Below are positions 16,853 to 24,963 of a stretch of 64,000 nt of DNA, piece by piece (within the stretch, counting starts at the first letter, position 1; each line of letters begins with the position of its first letter). The notes under the pieces are model-generated. The model was not told the origin of the DNA. It was given only the letters and a program-made list of their open reading frames with translations, and ran no database searches. The DNA is from Aestuariibius violaceus (GTDB lineage Bacteria > Pseudomonadota > Alphaproteobacteria > Rhodobacterales > Rhodobacteraceae). Made by a program: the position numbers and the translations under genes. The stretch is from the NCBI RefSeq assembly GCF_040779325.2, contig NZ_JBFONT020000003.1:1-64000 (forward strand). The letters are read 5' to 3'.

Positions 16853-16936
16853 GGGTGTAAACCGCGCTTGACACAAAAATTGTCCCACCAAACCCACGAC
16901 TTGGGGTGTAAACCCTCGAGATTTAACTTAAGTTAA
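16853..16936. promoter_or_regulatory. Repeat-rich regulatory region before the Crp/Fnr gene
   Basis: Two identical GGGTGTAAACC repeats (16853-16863 and 16904-16914) lie 51 bp apart. A TTGACA box is at 16868-16873, without a good -10 at 17 bp. A perfect palindrome TTAACTTAAGTTAA sits at 16923-16936, 26 bp before the start codon. The AT-rich palindrome is a good candidate for an autoregulatory operator. Confidence 0.5.
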
Positions 16937-16962
16937 GTCGCATATCTCGCGATGGAGCCGTC

Positions 16963-17715
16963 ATGTCGACCGGGATCGTCACAGACCTTCGACCACCGGA
17001 AAGCTCTAGTGCTATTGTCCGGAAACTCGGCGCGATGACGCTGCTGTCCGAGATGGAAATCAGCTTTCTCGAAAGCCTCCAGATCAACCGCATTCAGGTC
17101 GAAGACCAAGTTGATTTCATTCAGGACGGACAAGACCTCAAGGCCACGTTCATCGTCACCTCGGGATGGGCGATCCGCTATCTTTTGACCGAAGACGGCA
17201 GGCGCCAGATCCTCAGCTTCGCCCTCCCGGGCGACATCTTGGGCCTGCACATCAACTTTCAACGGAAATCCACGTACAACGCCGCGGGCATTCATGATCT
17301 CGAACTCGCGGTCATCGATCCCCTGCGCACCATCGAGGTGTCTCAGAAATATCCTGTGCTCTCGGCCGGGTTCAGTTGGTGCACGGCACGCGAATTCGCG
17401 ATCCTCGGCGACCAGGCGCTCCGCCTCGGACGCCTGTCGGCGTTCAAGAAGCTGTGCCATCTCCTTCTTGAGCTGTGGCATCGCCTGCGGCTCATCAACG
17501 AGACGGACGGTCCGTGGTTCGAATTGCCCCTCAGGCAGATCGATCTTGCCGACGCCCTTGGCCTCAGTAACGTGCACATCAACCGGCAGCTTCAGGACAT
17601 GCGGCGCGCGGGACTGATCACGCAACAGAAGAACTGGATAAAGATCGAAGAGGTCGAGAAGATGATCGAGATCGCGGAATTCGATACCAGCCATCTGGCC
17701 GAGTTCCGGATCTAG
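16963..17715 (+). CDS. Crp/Fnr family transcription regulator
   Basis: 250 residues. It has an N-terminal cyclic-nucleotide-binding-type beta-barrel (about 30-140, with FIVTSGWAIRYLLTEDGRRQ and SFALPGDILGL) and a C-terminal winged helix (about 165-235; recognition helix near LSNVHINRQLQDMRRAGLI). No FNR-type N-terminal cysteine cluster is visible, so an oxygen-sensing iron-sulfur role is unlikely. The gene stands alone, with repeats and a palindrome upstream, which suggests autoregulation. Confidence 0.88.
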   Translation: MSTGIVTDLRPPESSSAIVRKLGAMTLLSEMEISFLESLQINRIQVEDQVDFIQDGQDLKATFIVTSGWAIRYLLTEDGRRQILSFALPGDILGLHINFQRKSTYNAAGIHDLELAVIDPLRTIEVSQKYPVLSAGFSWCTAREFAILGDQALRLGRLSAFKKLCHLLLELWHRLRLINETDGPWFELPLRQIDLADALGLSNVHINRQLQDMRRAGLITQQKNWIKIEEVEKMIEIAEFDTSHLAEFRI

Positions 17716-17723
17716 CGGGTCGC

Positions 17724-18071
17724 CTACTCGTAGGTCACGCCATCGGACCACCCAAGCGGTTCGTAATCCCGCGGTTGCACCCCCTCCAGCCCGCCAAGGT
17801 TCACGCCGAACTCCGTCGGGTCCGACCGCCGCCGGTGGTGCGTATAGATCCCGCAGATCGAGCAGAAGTAATGTTCCGCCGTCTTCGTGTGCCACTGGTA
17901 AAGCGTCAGCTTGTCCGCCCCTTGCACAATCCGCAGATCGCCCTCGGGGACCGAAACCGTGGCCGCCGCCCGCCGCCGGCAGAACGAACAATCGCAACGC
18001 CGTGCCGCGCTCAGCGGGGCCGACGGCGTGACCTCCAGGACCACCGCGCCGCAATGGCAGCTCAACCGCAT
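17724..18071 (-). CDS. GFA family protein (CENP-V/glutathione-dependent formaldehyde-activating fold)
   Basis: 115 residues, a small zinc-binding protein. The cysteines are arranged as CHCGAV, RCDCSFCRR and YFCSICGIYTHH, the usual GFA zinc sites. Substrates of most members are unknown. GGGAGG precedes the ATG at 18071; a longer frame to 18206 reads through non-coding repeat sequence. The 154-bp repeat element lies just upstream in the same orientation, ending in a hairpin 49 bp before the start codon. Confidence 0.88.
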   Translation of the reverse strand: MRLSCHCGAVVLEVTPSAPLSAARRCDCSFCRRRAAATVSVPEGDLRIVQGADKLTLYQWHTKTAEHYFCSICGIYTHHRRRSDPTEFGVNLGGLEGVQPRDYEPLGWSDGVTYE

Positions 18072-18119
18072 CGCATCCTCCCTCTCTCCGCACCGAAAAC
18101 CGGGCCGAATTCCGGCAGA

Positions 18120-18146
18120 ACAATCCCGCCCTTTTGGGCGGATTGT
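18120..18146 (-). terminator. Hairpin at the end of the 154-bp element, copy A
   Basis: ACAATCCGCCC pairs with GGGCGGGATTGT (one bulge) around AAAA when read leftward, followed by TCTG. It closes the repeat element and precedes the GFA gene by 49 bp, so it could end a small RNA or act as a leader stem. Confidence 0.5.
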
Positions 18147-18295
18147 CGAGGGGTGTTGCGCGATCGCCATCGCACGCACCGTTAAGGGGGCGGTTTCGCC
18201 CGACATATGTCCGACGGAACTCCGACCGAATGCCTACGGGATGCCGACACGCCGGATCCCCCGAAAAGTCACGCCTTAACCTCTGATTCGCGCCC
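18142..18295 (-). repeat. 154-bp element with four 11-bp direct repeats (copy A)
   Basis: Reading leftward: GGGCGCGAATC at 18295, GTTAA at 18280, then four 11-bp units starting TGTCGG at 18249 (core bases at 18248, 18237, 18226 and 18215). These are followed by TAACGG at 18184, GCGCAAC at 18161 and CGACAAT at 18148-18142. The same blocks at the same or nearly the same distances occur at 42457-42610 and 59070-59221. It lies between the rhomboid 3' end and the GFA 5' end, with no coding potential. Confidence 0.8.
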
Positions 18296-18342
18296 GTTTC
18301 CGGACGTCGATCCATAAGTCACCGCCGATGGGTGACACCCCG

Positions 18343-19080
18343 CTACCGCTTGCGGACCACCGGGACCGAACTTCGCCGGTAGGTCGCGTCCGGATGCGGC
18401 GGATGCCCATGCGTCCTGACCCAGAACCGCGGCCCGCCCAGCCGCAGCCATAACGGGATCGCCAGAAGCGCGCCGATCACGAACCCCCCCGCATGGGCCC
18501 AGTAGGCAACTCCGCCGCTGCCGGTATCTGCGCCCACACCGCGCAGGACCTGAAGCCCGAACCAAAGCGCCAGCATGATCCAGGCAGGCACCGGGATGAT
18601 CCGGAAAATAACGATAAAAATGAAGAGGATATCCACCTTCGCCCTCGGGAAAAGCAGCAGATATCCTCCCATCACCCCGGCAATCGCGCCCGAGGCACCG
18701 ACCATCGGGATGGGCGTGAACGGCTCGGCCAGGTACTGCGCCAGACCGGCCGCGACACCGCAGGCCAGATAGAAGATCAGGAAGCCCAACGCCCCCATCT
18801 CGTCTTCCAGATTGTCGCCGAAGACCCAGAGAAACAGCATGTTCCCGGCCAGGTGCATCACCCCGCCATGCAGGAAGATCGAGGTCAGAAACCCACTCAA
18901 CGCCTCCCCTTCGCTGACCCGTGCCGGGATCAGCGCCCAGTCCCAGAACAGCGCGTTCAACCGGGGCGGATCGTTGAAGAGGCCCGCATAGCTGAGAAAA
19001 ATCAAGATGTTGGCAGCGATCAGGCCATAGGTCACCCACGGCACATTCTGCGACGGATTGTGGTCTCGGATCGGAAACAT
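18343..19080 (-). CDS. Rhomboid family intramembrane serine protease
   Basis: 245 residues with six or more membrane helices. The catalytic serine is in GASGAIAGVMGGYL (about 140-153) and the catalytic His in WAHAGGFVIG (about 205); the L1-loop-like HGGVMHLAGNMLFLWVFGDNLED is also present. It cleaves membrane proteins within the bilayer; substrates are unknown. The start at 19080 has GAGGC before it and keeps MFPIRDHNPS, a common rhomboid N-terminus. Confidence 0.92.
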   Translation of the reverse strand: MFPIRDHNPSQNVPWVTYGLIAANILIFLSYAGLFNDPPRLNALFWDWALIPARVSEGEALSGFLTSIFLHGGVMHLAGNMLFLWVFGDNLEDEMGALGFLIFYLACGVAAGLAQYLAEPFTPIPMVGASGAIAGVMGGYLLLFPRAKVDILFIFIVIFRIIPVPAWIMLALWFGLQVLRGVGADTGSGGVAYWAHAGGFVIGALLAIPLWLRLGGPRFWVRTHGHPPHPDATYRRSSVPVVRKR

Positions 19081-19160
19081 GGCCTCAGAGGTGACCATAC
19101 CGGCAGCCCGCGTCAAGCTATGGGCCTTGACCGGGCGGCAAATGGCACGATCATTTAATC

Positions 19161-19703
19161 ATGCGTGCGTTTCTGCTCTGTCTTCTGCTTGGCCCGGGTG
19201 TCGTTCTGGCCGAAAACTGCCCGCCTTACGATCAACAGGTCGAAAAACGTGCAGATCTGATGGCCGCCCTCCGCCTCGCCCCCGACGAGATGACTGCCCG
19301 CCGCATCACGGGCGAACTTTGGCAGGTCTGGCTCACCGCCCCCGATCAGCGGGCGAAAGACCTGCTCGACGAAGGGATGTCGCGCCGCGAAATGCTTGAT
19401 TTTGCTGGGGCAATCATCGCCTTCGACACGTTGATCACCTATTGTCCAGCCTATGCCGAAGGCTGGAACCAGCGCGCTTTCGCCCGCTTCCTGCAAGGTG
19501 ATTATGACGGCGCGCTGGGCGATCTGGATCGCGCGTTGGAGATCTCTCCCGACCATATCGGCGCCCAGTCCGGCAAAGCGCTGAGCCTCCTTGGGCTCGG
19601 CCGCAACGAGGAGGCCCAAGGCGTGTTGCGCGATGCGCTCGCCCTCAATCCCTGGCTGCCCGAACGGCATCTCCTGGAAAACCCCCCGGGCGAGCGGCTC
19701 TGA
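19161..19703 (+). CDS. Secreted TPR-repeat protein
   Basis: 180 residues with an N-terminal signal peptide (MRAFLLCLLLGPGVVLA) and tetratricopeptide repeats. The clearest repeats run from about 90 to 165 (AEGWNQRAFARFLQGDYDGALGDLDRALEISPDHIGAQSGKALSLLGLG is one repeat pair). It is probably a periplasmic scaffold for protein contacts; partners are not evident. It is divergent from the rhomboid gene, 80 bp away. Confidence 0.82.
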   Translation: MRAFLLCLLLGPGVVLAENCPPYDQQVEKRADLMAALRLAPDEMTARRITGELWQVWLTAPDQRAKDLLDEGMSRREMLDFAGAIIAFDTLITYCPAYAEGWNQRAFARFLQGDYDGALGDLDRALEISPDHIGAQSGKALSLLGLGRNEEAQGVLRDALALNPWLPERHLLENPPGERL

Positions 19704-19744
19704 CCTCTTGCGGCGGCTTGGCGGGCGGCTATGGTCGCGCTCCG

Positions 19745-19829
19745 GCCCGCGTGGTGGAATGGTAGACACAGGGGACTTAAAATCCCTAGGCGATAAGCCG
19801 TGCCGGTTCGAATCCGGCCGCGGGTACCA
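19745..19829 (+). tRNA. tRNA-Leu (anticodon UAA)
   Basis: The acceptor GCCCGCG pairs with CGCGGGT. The anticodon arm GGGACT-TAA-AATCCC, a long variable arm typical of tRNA-Leu, the T-loop GGTTCGAATCC and an encoded ACCA end are all present. Confidence 0.97.
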
Positions 19830-19848
19830 GCGCCGCTCGGCGCTCTTT
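19829..19848 (+). terminator. Terminator of tRNA-Leu
   Basis: AGCGCC (19829-19834) and GGCGCT (19839-19844) enclose GCTC and are followed by CTTTC. It directly abuts the tRNA 3' end. Confidence 0.65.
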
Positions 19849-19902
19849 CACAAGCGCTTCTCGCTCAGCGAAGAGGCCCGTCAGGGCAGATGAGCGATCG
19901 GC

Positions 19903-20493
19903 CTAGCGCCACTGGTTGGGGCGCTTGCCATCAGCACTGTCACCCGCCGTCTCAGCGATCCGCTTCGCACGTGTTTCGTCCCGTTTCGCATTGAGGATCC
20001 ATTCCAGGACCCCCCGTTTGATCGAACGTGGAAAGGCATGCCACGTTTCCTCGGCCCCTGGCAGCGCATCAAAAGCCGCCTGCAAATCCGGGGGGATCAC
20101 GAGGTCTTCCACGTCATCAAGCGCTATCCACGTCCCGTCGATCTTCGACGCCTCGATCTTGCGGCGACCGGCCTCGGTCATCAGCCCCTCGGCCTCCAAT
20201 TCGTCCACGATATCCTTGTTGATCCGGCTCCAGTTCGATCCGGCCTTGCGTGGCGAGATCCAAAGCATCGTGCGCGTTGCGTCCTTGCCGCGCGACAGGC
20301 TGTCGATCCAACCATGGGCGATACACTCGCGAATAATCTCGCCCATCGAGACATAGCGGTCGGGGTCGGACTTCTTGTAGGTGACAAGCCAGATGCCCGT
20401 CTCGCGCCGGTGATTCATCCCCAGCCAGGTACGCAATTCCATGCGGGAGGCAACTTCGACCTCCTCACCGTCCTCTAGAGGACGCCTCGCCAT
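19903..20493 (-). CDS. YdeI/OmpD-associated family protein
   Basis: 196 residues. It has the YdeI pattern: WLVTYKKSDP, then ECIAHGWIDSLSRG, RTMLWISPRKAGSNWSRINK, and a C-terminal helical region rich in Lys/Arg (SIKRGVLEWILNAKRDETRAKRIAE). Some members are linked to metal or antimicrobial peptide tolerance; the mechanism is unclear. The ATG at 20493 overlaps the stop of the transglycosylase gene (TGATG), so it is translationally coupled. Confidence 0.82.
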   Translation of the reverse strand: MARRPLEDGEEVEVASRMELRTWLGMNHRRETGIWLVTYKKSDPDRYVSMGEIIRECIAHGWIDSLSRGKDATRTMLWISPRKAGSNWSRINKDIVDELEAEGLMTEAGRRKIEASKIDGTWIALDDVEDLVIPPDLQAAFDALPGAEETWHAFPRSIKRGVLEWILNAKRDETRAKRIAETAGDSADGKRPNQWR

Positions 20494-21284
20494 CAACCCT
20501 CGATCCGGGCCGCCATGATCGCGATGCTCTTCTGATAGACCGTCGCGGCATTCCATTCCTGGATTACCCGGAAGTTCGGCTGGCCTTCCTGATAGCCTTG
20601 GCCGGGCTGCCATCCCTTCTGACGCAGGAAATTCGCCGTCGAGGCCAGCGCGTCAGTCTGGTTCGTCAGATCCACCCGCCCGTCCCGGTTCGCATCGACG
20701 CCGTAGCGCAGCACGTTGCCGGGCAGGAACTGCGTATGCCCCAGCTCCCCATGCATCGCACCAATCGACCCCGGCGAAATAGCGCCGTTATCGACCAGCC
20801 GCAGCGCCGCCAAGGCGTGCCCGGTGAAGAAATCCGACCGGCGGCAATCATAGGCCAGCGTTGTGATCGCCGAGAGGACATTGGCATCCCCCATGAACCG
20901 GCCGAACCCCGTCTCCATCCCGTGGATTGCGATGATAACCCCGGCAGGCACACCATAAGCCTGCTCTAGGCTGTTGTAGAAGGCCCGGTCCCGCGCCAGG
21001 CGCTGCTGCCCTTGCGAGACGATCGTATCGGAGCCCCGCACCTGCATGAAACGCTCCAGCGAGTAGTTAAAGCTCTTCTGGTTCCGGTCTGCCACAATGG
21101 TCCGCGTTGCATATTGCGTCCCCGCCAGCGCTTGCAGCCCGCGCTGGCCGATCCCCGCGCCGGAGGCCTCCTGCGCGAACTGCGCCTTCCAGGAATTGAA
21201 GCCCGAGGCATCATTGCCGCATGCGGCGGCAAGGGCGGCACCGGCCTGTAGAAGGCAGGCGGTCAGAAGGATTGGCAGGCGCAT
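20493..21284 (-). CDS. Lytic murein transglycosylase (MltB family)
   Basis: 263 residues with a signal peptide (MRLPILLTACLLQAGAALA). The catalytic glutamate is expected in IIAIHGMETGFGRFMGD (about 115-131), and the substrate groove motif GELGHTQFLPGNVLRYGVD is present. It cleaves peptidoglycan glycan strands in the periplasm, forming 1,6-anhydro ends. It is the first gene of a two-gene unit with the YdeI-like protein. Confidence 0.9.
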   Translation of the reverse strand: MRLPILLTACLLQAGAALAAACGNDASGFNSWKAQFAQEASGAGIGQRGLQALAGTQYATRTIVADRNQKSFNYSLERFMQVRGSDTIVSQGQQRLARDRAFYNSLEQAYGVPAGVIIAIHGMETGFGRFMGDANVLSAITTLAYDCRRSDFFTGHALAALRLVDNGAISPGSIGAMHGELGHTQFLPGNVLRYGVDANRDGRVDLTNQTDALASTANFLRQKGWQPGQGYQEGQPNFRVIQEWNAATVYQKSIAIMAARIEG

Positions 21285-21351
21285 CTTGCAAACTCCCTAG
21301 AGAGGATCCGAGGCTTATCTAGCATGGCTGACGCCATCCGACGACCCTGCT

Positions 21352-21377
21352 GTGGGCGGGAACTCGTGGGCGGGAAC
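21352..21377 (+). repeat. 12-bp direct repeat upstream of the AI-2E-type permease gene
   Basis: GTGGGCGGGAAC occurs at 21352-21363 and 21366-21377, separated by TC (14-bp period), 37 bp before the start codon at 21414. It is a possible tandem binding site. Confidence 0.5.
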
Positions 21378-21413
21378 CTTCGTTCAGATCCCGTAAGGGC
21401 GAAGGATCGCGTG

Positions 21414-22550
21414 ATGGAAGAAGACGAACTGGACCGGCGGATCCGGATCGCGAACTGGGCGGTGATTGGCCTGTTCATCCTCTGCCTCGGGGCCGTCGTG
21501 GTGCTGGCCCGGGCCTTCCTGATGCCGATCCTTCTGGCGTTTCTCCTCTCTCTCACCTTCTCGCCTGTGCGGCGCGCCCTTGCGCGGCGCGGGGTGCCGG
21601 ACGCGATCAGCGCTGTCCTGGTCCTCATTGCGCTCGTTTTCTTGATCGGCTCCGCGCTCGCCGGCCTCTCGACACCGTTTCAAAGCTACGCGCAGGACGC
21701 CCCCCGCATCATTCAGGACGTGGAACAGAAGCTGCGCGGCCTGTCCTCCGCAGTCGAAAAGGTCGCCGAGGCCAGTGAAGAGGTCGAAAAGCTGGCTTCC
21801 GGTGGTGGAGAGGAAGAGATTGGCGAACCCGAGCGGGTCGTGGTCGAAGAAAGCGGTGGCTTCCTCAGCCAGATCGTCAGCAGCACGCCGTCCCTCCTCG
21901 CACAGGTGATGCTGACGCTGGTGATGATGTTCTTCCTGATCGCGTCAGGCGACATGTTTTACGAAAAGCTTGTCCAGGCCAGTTCGACCTTCAGCGACAA
22001 GAAGCGTTCGCTCAAGATCGCCTTCGATATCGAACGCAAGATCAGCCGCTATTTCCTGACGATCACGGTCATCAATGCGGGGCTTGGCGCCTCTGTCGGG
22101 CTTGCACTGTTCCTCCTGGGGATGCCCAATCCGGTGCTCTTCGGCGCGATGGCGTTCGTCCTGAACTTCATCCCCTTCGTCGGTGCGATCTTCGGCGTGA
22201 TCGTCACTGCCGCGATCGGTCTGGTCCATTACGACACCGCCGGGTCGGCGGCGCTCGCCGCACTTGCCTATCTGGTCCTCACCAGCATCGAAGGGCAGCT
22301 AATCACGCCCTACGCGGTCGGTCGCAGCCTGAAACTGAACCCGGTCGTGGTCTTCCTCGCGGTCGCTTTCTGGGGCTGGGCGTGGTCGGTGATCGGCATG
22401 GTCATCGCCGTGCCCGTGCTGATCGGCCTCCGCGTGTTTTCGGAACACGTCCCTGGCATGACCGGGCTGGGGCTGTTCCTCGCTGGCCGCGATATCAAGC
22501 CGGAAGAACCGGATGAAGAAAAGTCAGCCGAGACGAAACGCGCCGCCTAG
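21414..22550 (+). CDS. AI-2E family transporter (PerM-like permease)
   Basis: 378 residues with seven to eight hydrophobic segments and a central soluble insert (about 95-165). The conserved second half is AFVLNFIPFVGAIFGVI, then SSIEGQLITPYAVGRSLKLNPVVVFLAVAFWGW-like sequence. The family includes autoinducer-2 exporters and Na+/H+ antiporters, so the substrate is uncertain. AAGGA precedes the ATG at 21414; the upstream extension runs through a direct repeat and is unlikely to be translated. Confidence 0.85.
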   Translation: MEEDELDRRIRIANWAVIGLFILCLGAVVVLARAFLMPILLAFLLSLTFSPVRRALARRGVPDAISAVLVLIALVFLIGSALAGLSTPFQSYAQDAPRIIQDVEQKLRGLSSAVEKVAEASEEVEKLASGGGEEEIGEPERVVVEESGGFLSQIVSSTPSLLAQVMLTLVMMFFLIASGDMFYEKLVQASSTFSDKKRSLKIAFDIERKISRYFLTITVINAGLGASVGLALFLLGMPNPVLFGAMAFVLNFIPFVGAIFGVIVTAAIGLVHYDTAGSAALAALAYLVLTSIEGQLITPYAVGRSLKLNPVVVFLAVAFWGWAWSVIGMVIAVPVLIGLRVFSEHVPGMTGLGLFLAGRDIKPEEPDEEKSAETKRAA

Positions 22551-24259
22551 GCCCGCACTCCGGCGAACCGGACCTGCCAGTCTTCCCGTTCCTCATCCAT
22601 GATCTTGCGGAACAGCATGTCCGGCACCGCGAAGGCATGGCCTGCGGGTAGGATCTCCAGCGCCGCCTTCACGTCGTCGGGCCAAGCCGTGTCGTCCGTT
22701 TTCATGGCCGAAAGCATCGACTCCGCCGCGTCCGGAATGAACGGCGCCGACAGGACCGCATAAAGACGGATCAGGTTCAGCGCCAGGCGGATCTGCGCTG
22801 CCGCCGCCTCGGGGTCTTCCTTGAAGCTCGCCCAAGGTGCCGCCGCCTGCAGATACTCGTTTCCCGCCACCCAGATTGCCCGCAGCTCGCCTGCCGCCTT
22901 ACGGATCTCGATCGCCTCCATGTGGCGCTCATAGGTGCGGATGCGCTCGGTCAGCTCCGCGATCAGCGCCGCTTCCCGCTCTCCCGCCGCGCCGCCCTCC
23001 GGCACGACCTCGCCGAACTTCGACCGGCAGAACTTCGTCACGCGGCTTACGAAGTTGCCCAGCACGTCCGCCAGATCCTTGTTCACCGACGTTTGGAAAT
23101 TCTCCCACGTGAATTCGCTGTCCGAGCTTTCGGGCACATGGCTCAGCAGCCACCAGCGCCAGTAATCCGCGGGCAGGATCTCCAAAGCCTGATCCATGAA
23201 GACGCCGCGCCCTTGAGAGGTCGAGAACTGCCCGCCGTCGTAGTTCAGGTAGTTGAACGATTTCAGGTAATCGACCCGCTTCCACGGCTCGCCCGACCCG
23301 ATCAGCGTCGCGGGAAAGCTCAGCGTGTGGAACGGCACATTGTCCTTGCCCATGAATTGGGTGTAGCGCACGTCGTCCGCGCCCTTGTCGGTGCGCCACC
23401 ACCGCTCCCAATCCTCGCCCTTGCCCGCATCGACCCATTCGGCGCCGCAGGCGATGTATTCGATCGGGGCGTCGAACCAGACATAGAATACCTTGTCCTC
23501 CATCCCCGGCCAATCCGCGTTACCGCGCTTGACAGGGATCCCCCAGTCCAGATCTCGCGTGATCCCGCGATCCTGCAACCCGTCGCCGTCATGCAGCCAC
23601 TTCTTGGCGATCGAAGTCGTCAGCACGGGCCAGCCCGTCTGGCTGTCGATCCACGCGTCAAGCTCATCCTTCAGCTTGGACTGCAGCAGATATAGGTGCT
23701 TGGTCTCCCGCACCTCTAGATCCGTCGAACCCGAAATGGCCGAGCGGGGGGCGATCAGATCCGTCGGATCCAGCTGTTTGGTGCAGTTCTCGCACTGATC
23801 CCCACGGGCCTTCTCGTACCCGCAATTGGGGCACGTCCCCTCGATGTACCGATCCGGCAGAAACCGCCCGTCGGCATTGGAGTAGACCTGCCGCTCCGAC
23901 CGCTCCTCGATCAGCCCTGCATCGGCCAACCGCCCCGCGAAATGCTGAGTCAGCTTATGGTTCTGCGCGCTGGAGGAACGCCCGTAATGGTCGAAGGACA
24001 ACCGGAACCCCTCCGCCAACTTTGACTGCGTCGCATGCATCTGGCAGCAATACTCGGCGACCGGCAGGCCCGCTTTAGCAGCGGCCAGCTCGGCGGGCGT
24101 CCCATGCTCGTCCGTCGCGCACAAAAACAGCACCTCGCTCCCCCGCGCCCGCTGATACCGCGCGAATAGGTCCGCAGGCAGCTGGGAGCCGATGAGATTC
24201 CCAAGATGCTTGATCCCGTTGATATAGGGAATGGCCGAAGTGATCAGATGACGCGTCAT
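22547..24259 (-). CDS. metG: Methionyl-tRNA synthetase
   Basis: 570 residues. It charges tRNA-Met. The HIGH-type motif is HLGN near the N-terminus (INGIKHLGNLIGS). A zinc knuckle CPNCGYEKARGDQCENC lies near residue 145, and an anticodon-binding helical domain forms the C-terminal third. The KMSKS loop reads QFSTSQGRG, a variant of the usual lysine-containing loop. It is convergent with the AI-2E permease gene, sharing 4 bp at the stops. Confidence 0.95.
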   Translation of the reverse strand: MTRHLITSAIPYINGIKHLGNLIGSQLPADLFARYQRARGSEVLFLCATDEHGTPAELAAAKAGLPVAEYCCQMHATQSKLAEGFRLSFDHYGRSSSAQNHKLTQHFAGRLADAGLIEERSERQVYSNADGRFLPDRYIEGTCPNCGYEKARGDQCENCTKQLDPTDLIAPRSAISGSTDLEVRETKHLYLLQSKLKDELDAWIDSQTGWPVLTTSIAKKWLHDGDGLQDRGITRDLDWGIPVKRGNADWPGMEDKVFYVWFDAPIEYIACGAEWVDAGKGEDWERWWRTDKGADDVRYTQFMGKDNVPFHTLSFPATLIGSGEPWKRVDYLKSFNYLNYDGGQFSTSQGRGVFMDQALEILPADYWRWWLLSHVPESSDSEFTWENFQTSVNKDLADVLGNFVSRVTKFCRSKFGEVVPEGGAAGEREAALIAELTERIRTYERHMEAIEIRKAAGELRAIWVAGNEYLQAAAPWASFKEDPEAAAAQIRLALNLIRLYAVLSAPFIPDAAESMLSAMKTDDTAWPDDVKAALEILPAGHAFAVPDMLFRKIMDEEREDWQVRFAGVRA

Positions 24260-24322
24260 GGTACGGGCCCGCAGGTTGGTCCGCGCCGCCTTAGCGCAGC
24301 CACCCGCGGGAGGCCAGAGCGC

Positions 24323-24886
24323 CTAACGTACCCGGTCGACCCGCGCGAGGATCGTGATGTCGATCACAGGCCCGACGTAGCCGGGATAGCCCGACGCACC
24401 GAAGGCAGTGCGGTCGACTGCCCCCGTCAGGATGATCGACAACCGGTCCCGCTCTCCCGCCGCAGTGCCCTGCTGCCGGTAAAGCGCTGCATTCAACGTG
24501 ACTGGCCGGGTCACGCCGCGAACCGTCAGGTTCCCCGTCACCCGCGCCCCGGACAGATCGCCCGTGATCGAAGTTGACTGAAAGGTGATCCGCGGATGCC
24601 GCGCTGCATCCAGCACCTGGGCCGAACGCAAGGCCTGACTTGCGAAGGCGAACCCGCCATCCGCCTTCGACGGGTCGAGAGAGACGGCAACACGCGACGC
24701 CGACACCCTGTCTAGGTCGATCAGCAGGTCCGCATCCGCGACAGGCATCTGCCCCTGAACTTCTCGCCCCGTGAAATCATAGGTGAAGCCGACCGTGCTT
24801 TGCCCCGCGTCCAGCGCATAGCGCTCGGGATCGGCCCAGGCCGACGCCCCAAAAACGCACCATAGGATCACGCAAAGACGCAGCAT
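24323..24886 (-). CDS. YceI family periplasmic protein
   Basis: 187 residues with a signal peptide (MLRLCVILWCVFGASAWA) and the YceI lipocalin-like fold. It has YALDAGQSTVGFTYDF at the start, HPRITFQSTSI in the middle and a TGNLTVRGVTRPVTL strand. Family members bind isoprenoid or lipid tails in the periplasm. The start at 24886 gives a normal signal peptide; an in-frame ATG at 24925 would add 13 residues. It is divergent from the lipocalin-like lipoprotein. Confidence 0.88.
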   Translation of the reverse strand: MLRLCVILWCVFGASAWADPERYALDAGQSTVGFTYDFTGREVQGQMPVADADLLIDLDRVSASRVAVSLDPSKADGGFAFASQALRSAQVLDAARHPRITFQSTSITGDLSGARVTGNLTVRGVTRPVTLNAALYRQQGTAAGERDRLSIILTGAVDRTAFGASGYPGYVGPVIDITILARVDRVR

Positions 24887-24963
24887 CACGCCCGCCAATG
24901 TGACTTGTCCCGCCGGAGTTGCCATCGCACATTGCCGTGACTTCGCCACCGGAAGGCCGATCC

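Noticed and set aside
20469..20484. Perfect 16-bp palindrome with a CTAG centre
   Set aside because: It lies inside the first codons of the YdeI-like gene, has no second unit or 28-bp spacing, and differs in sequence from the palindrome triplets.
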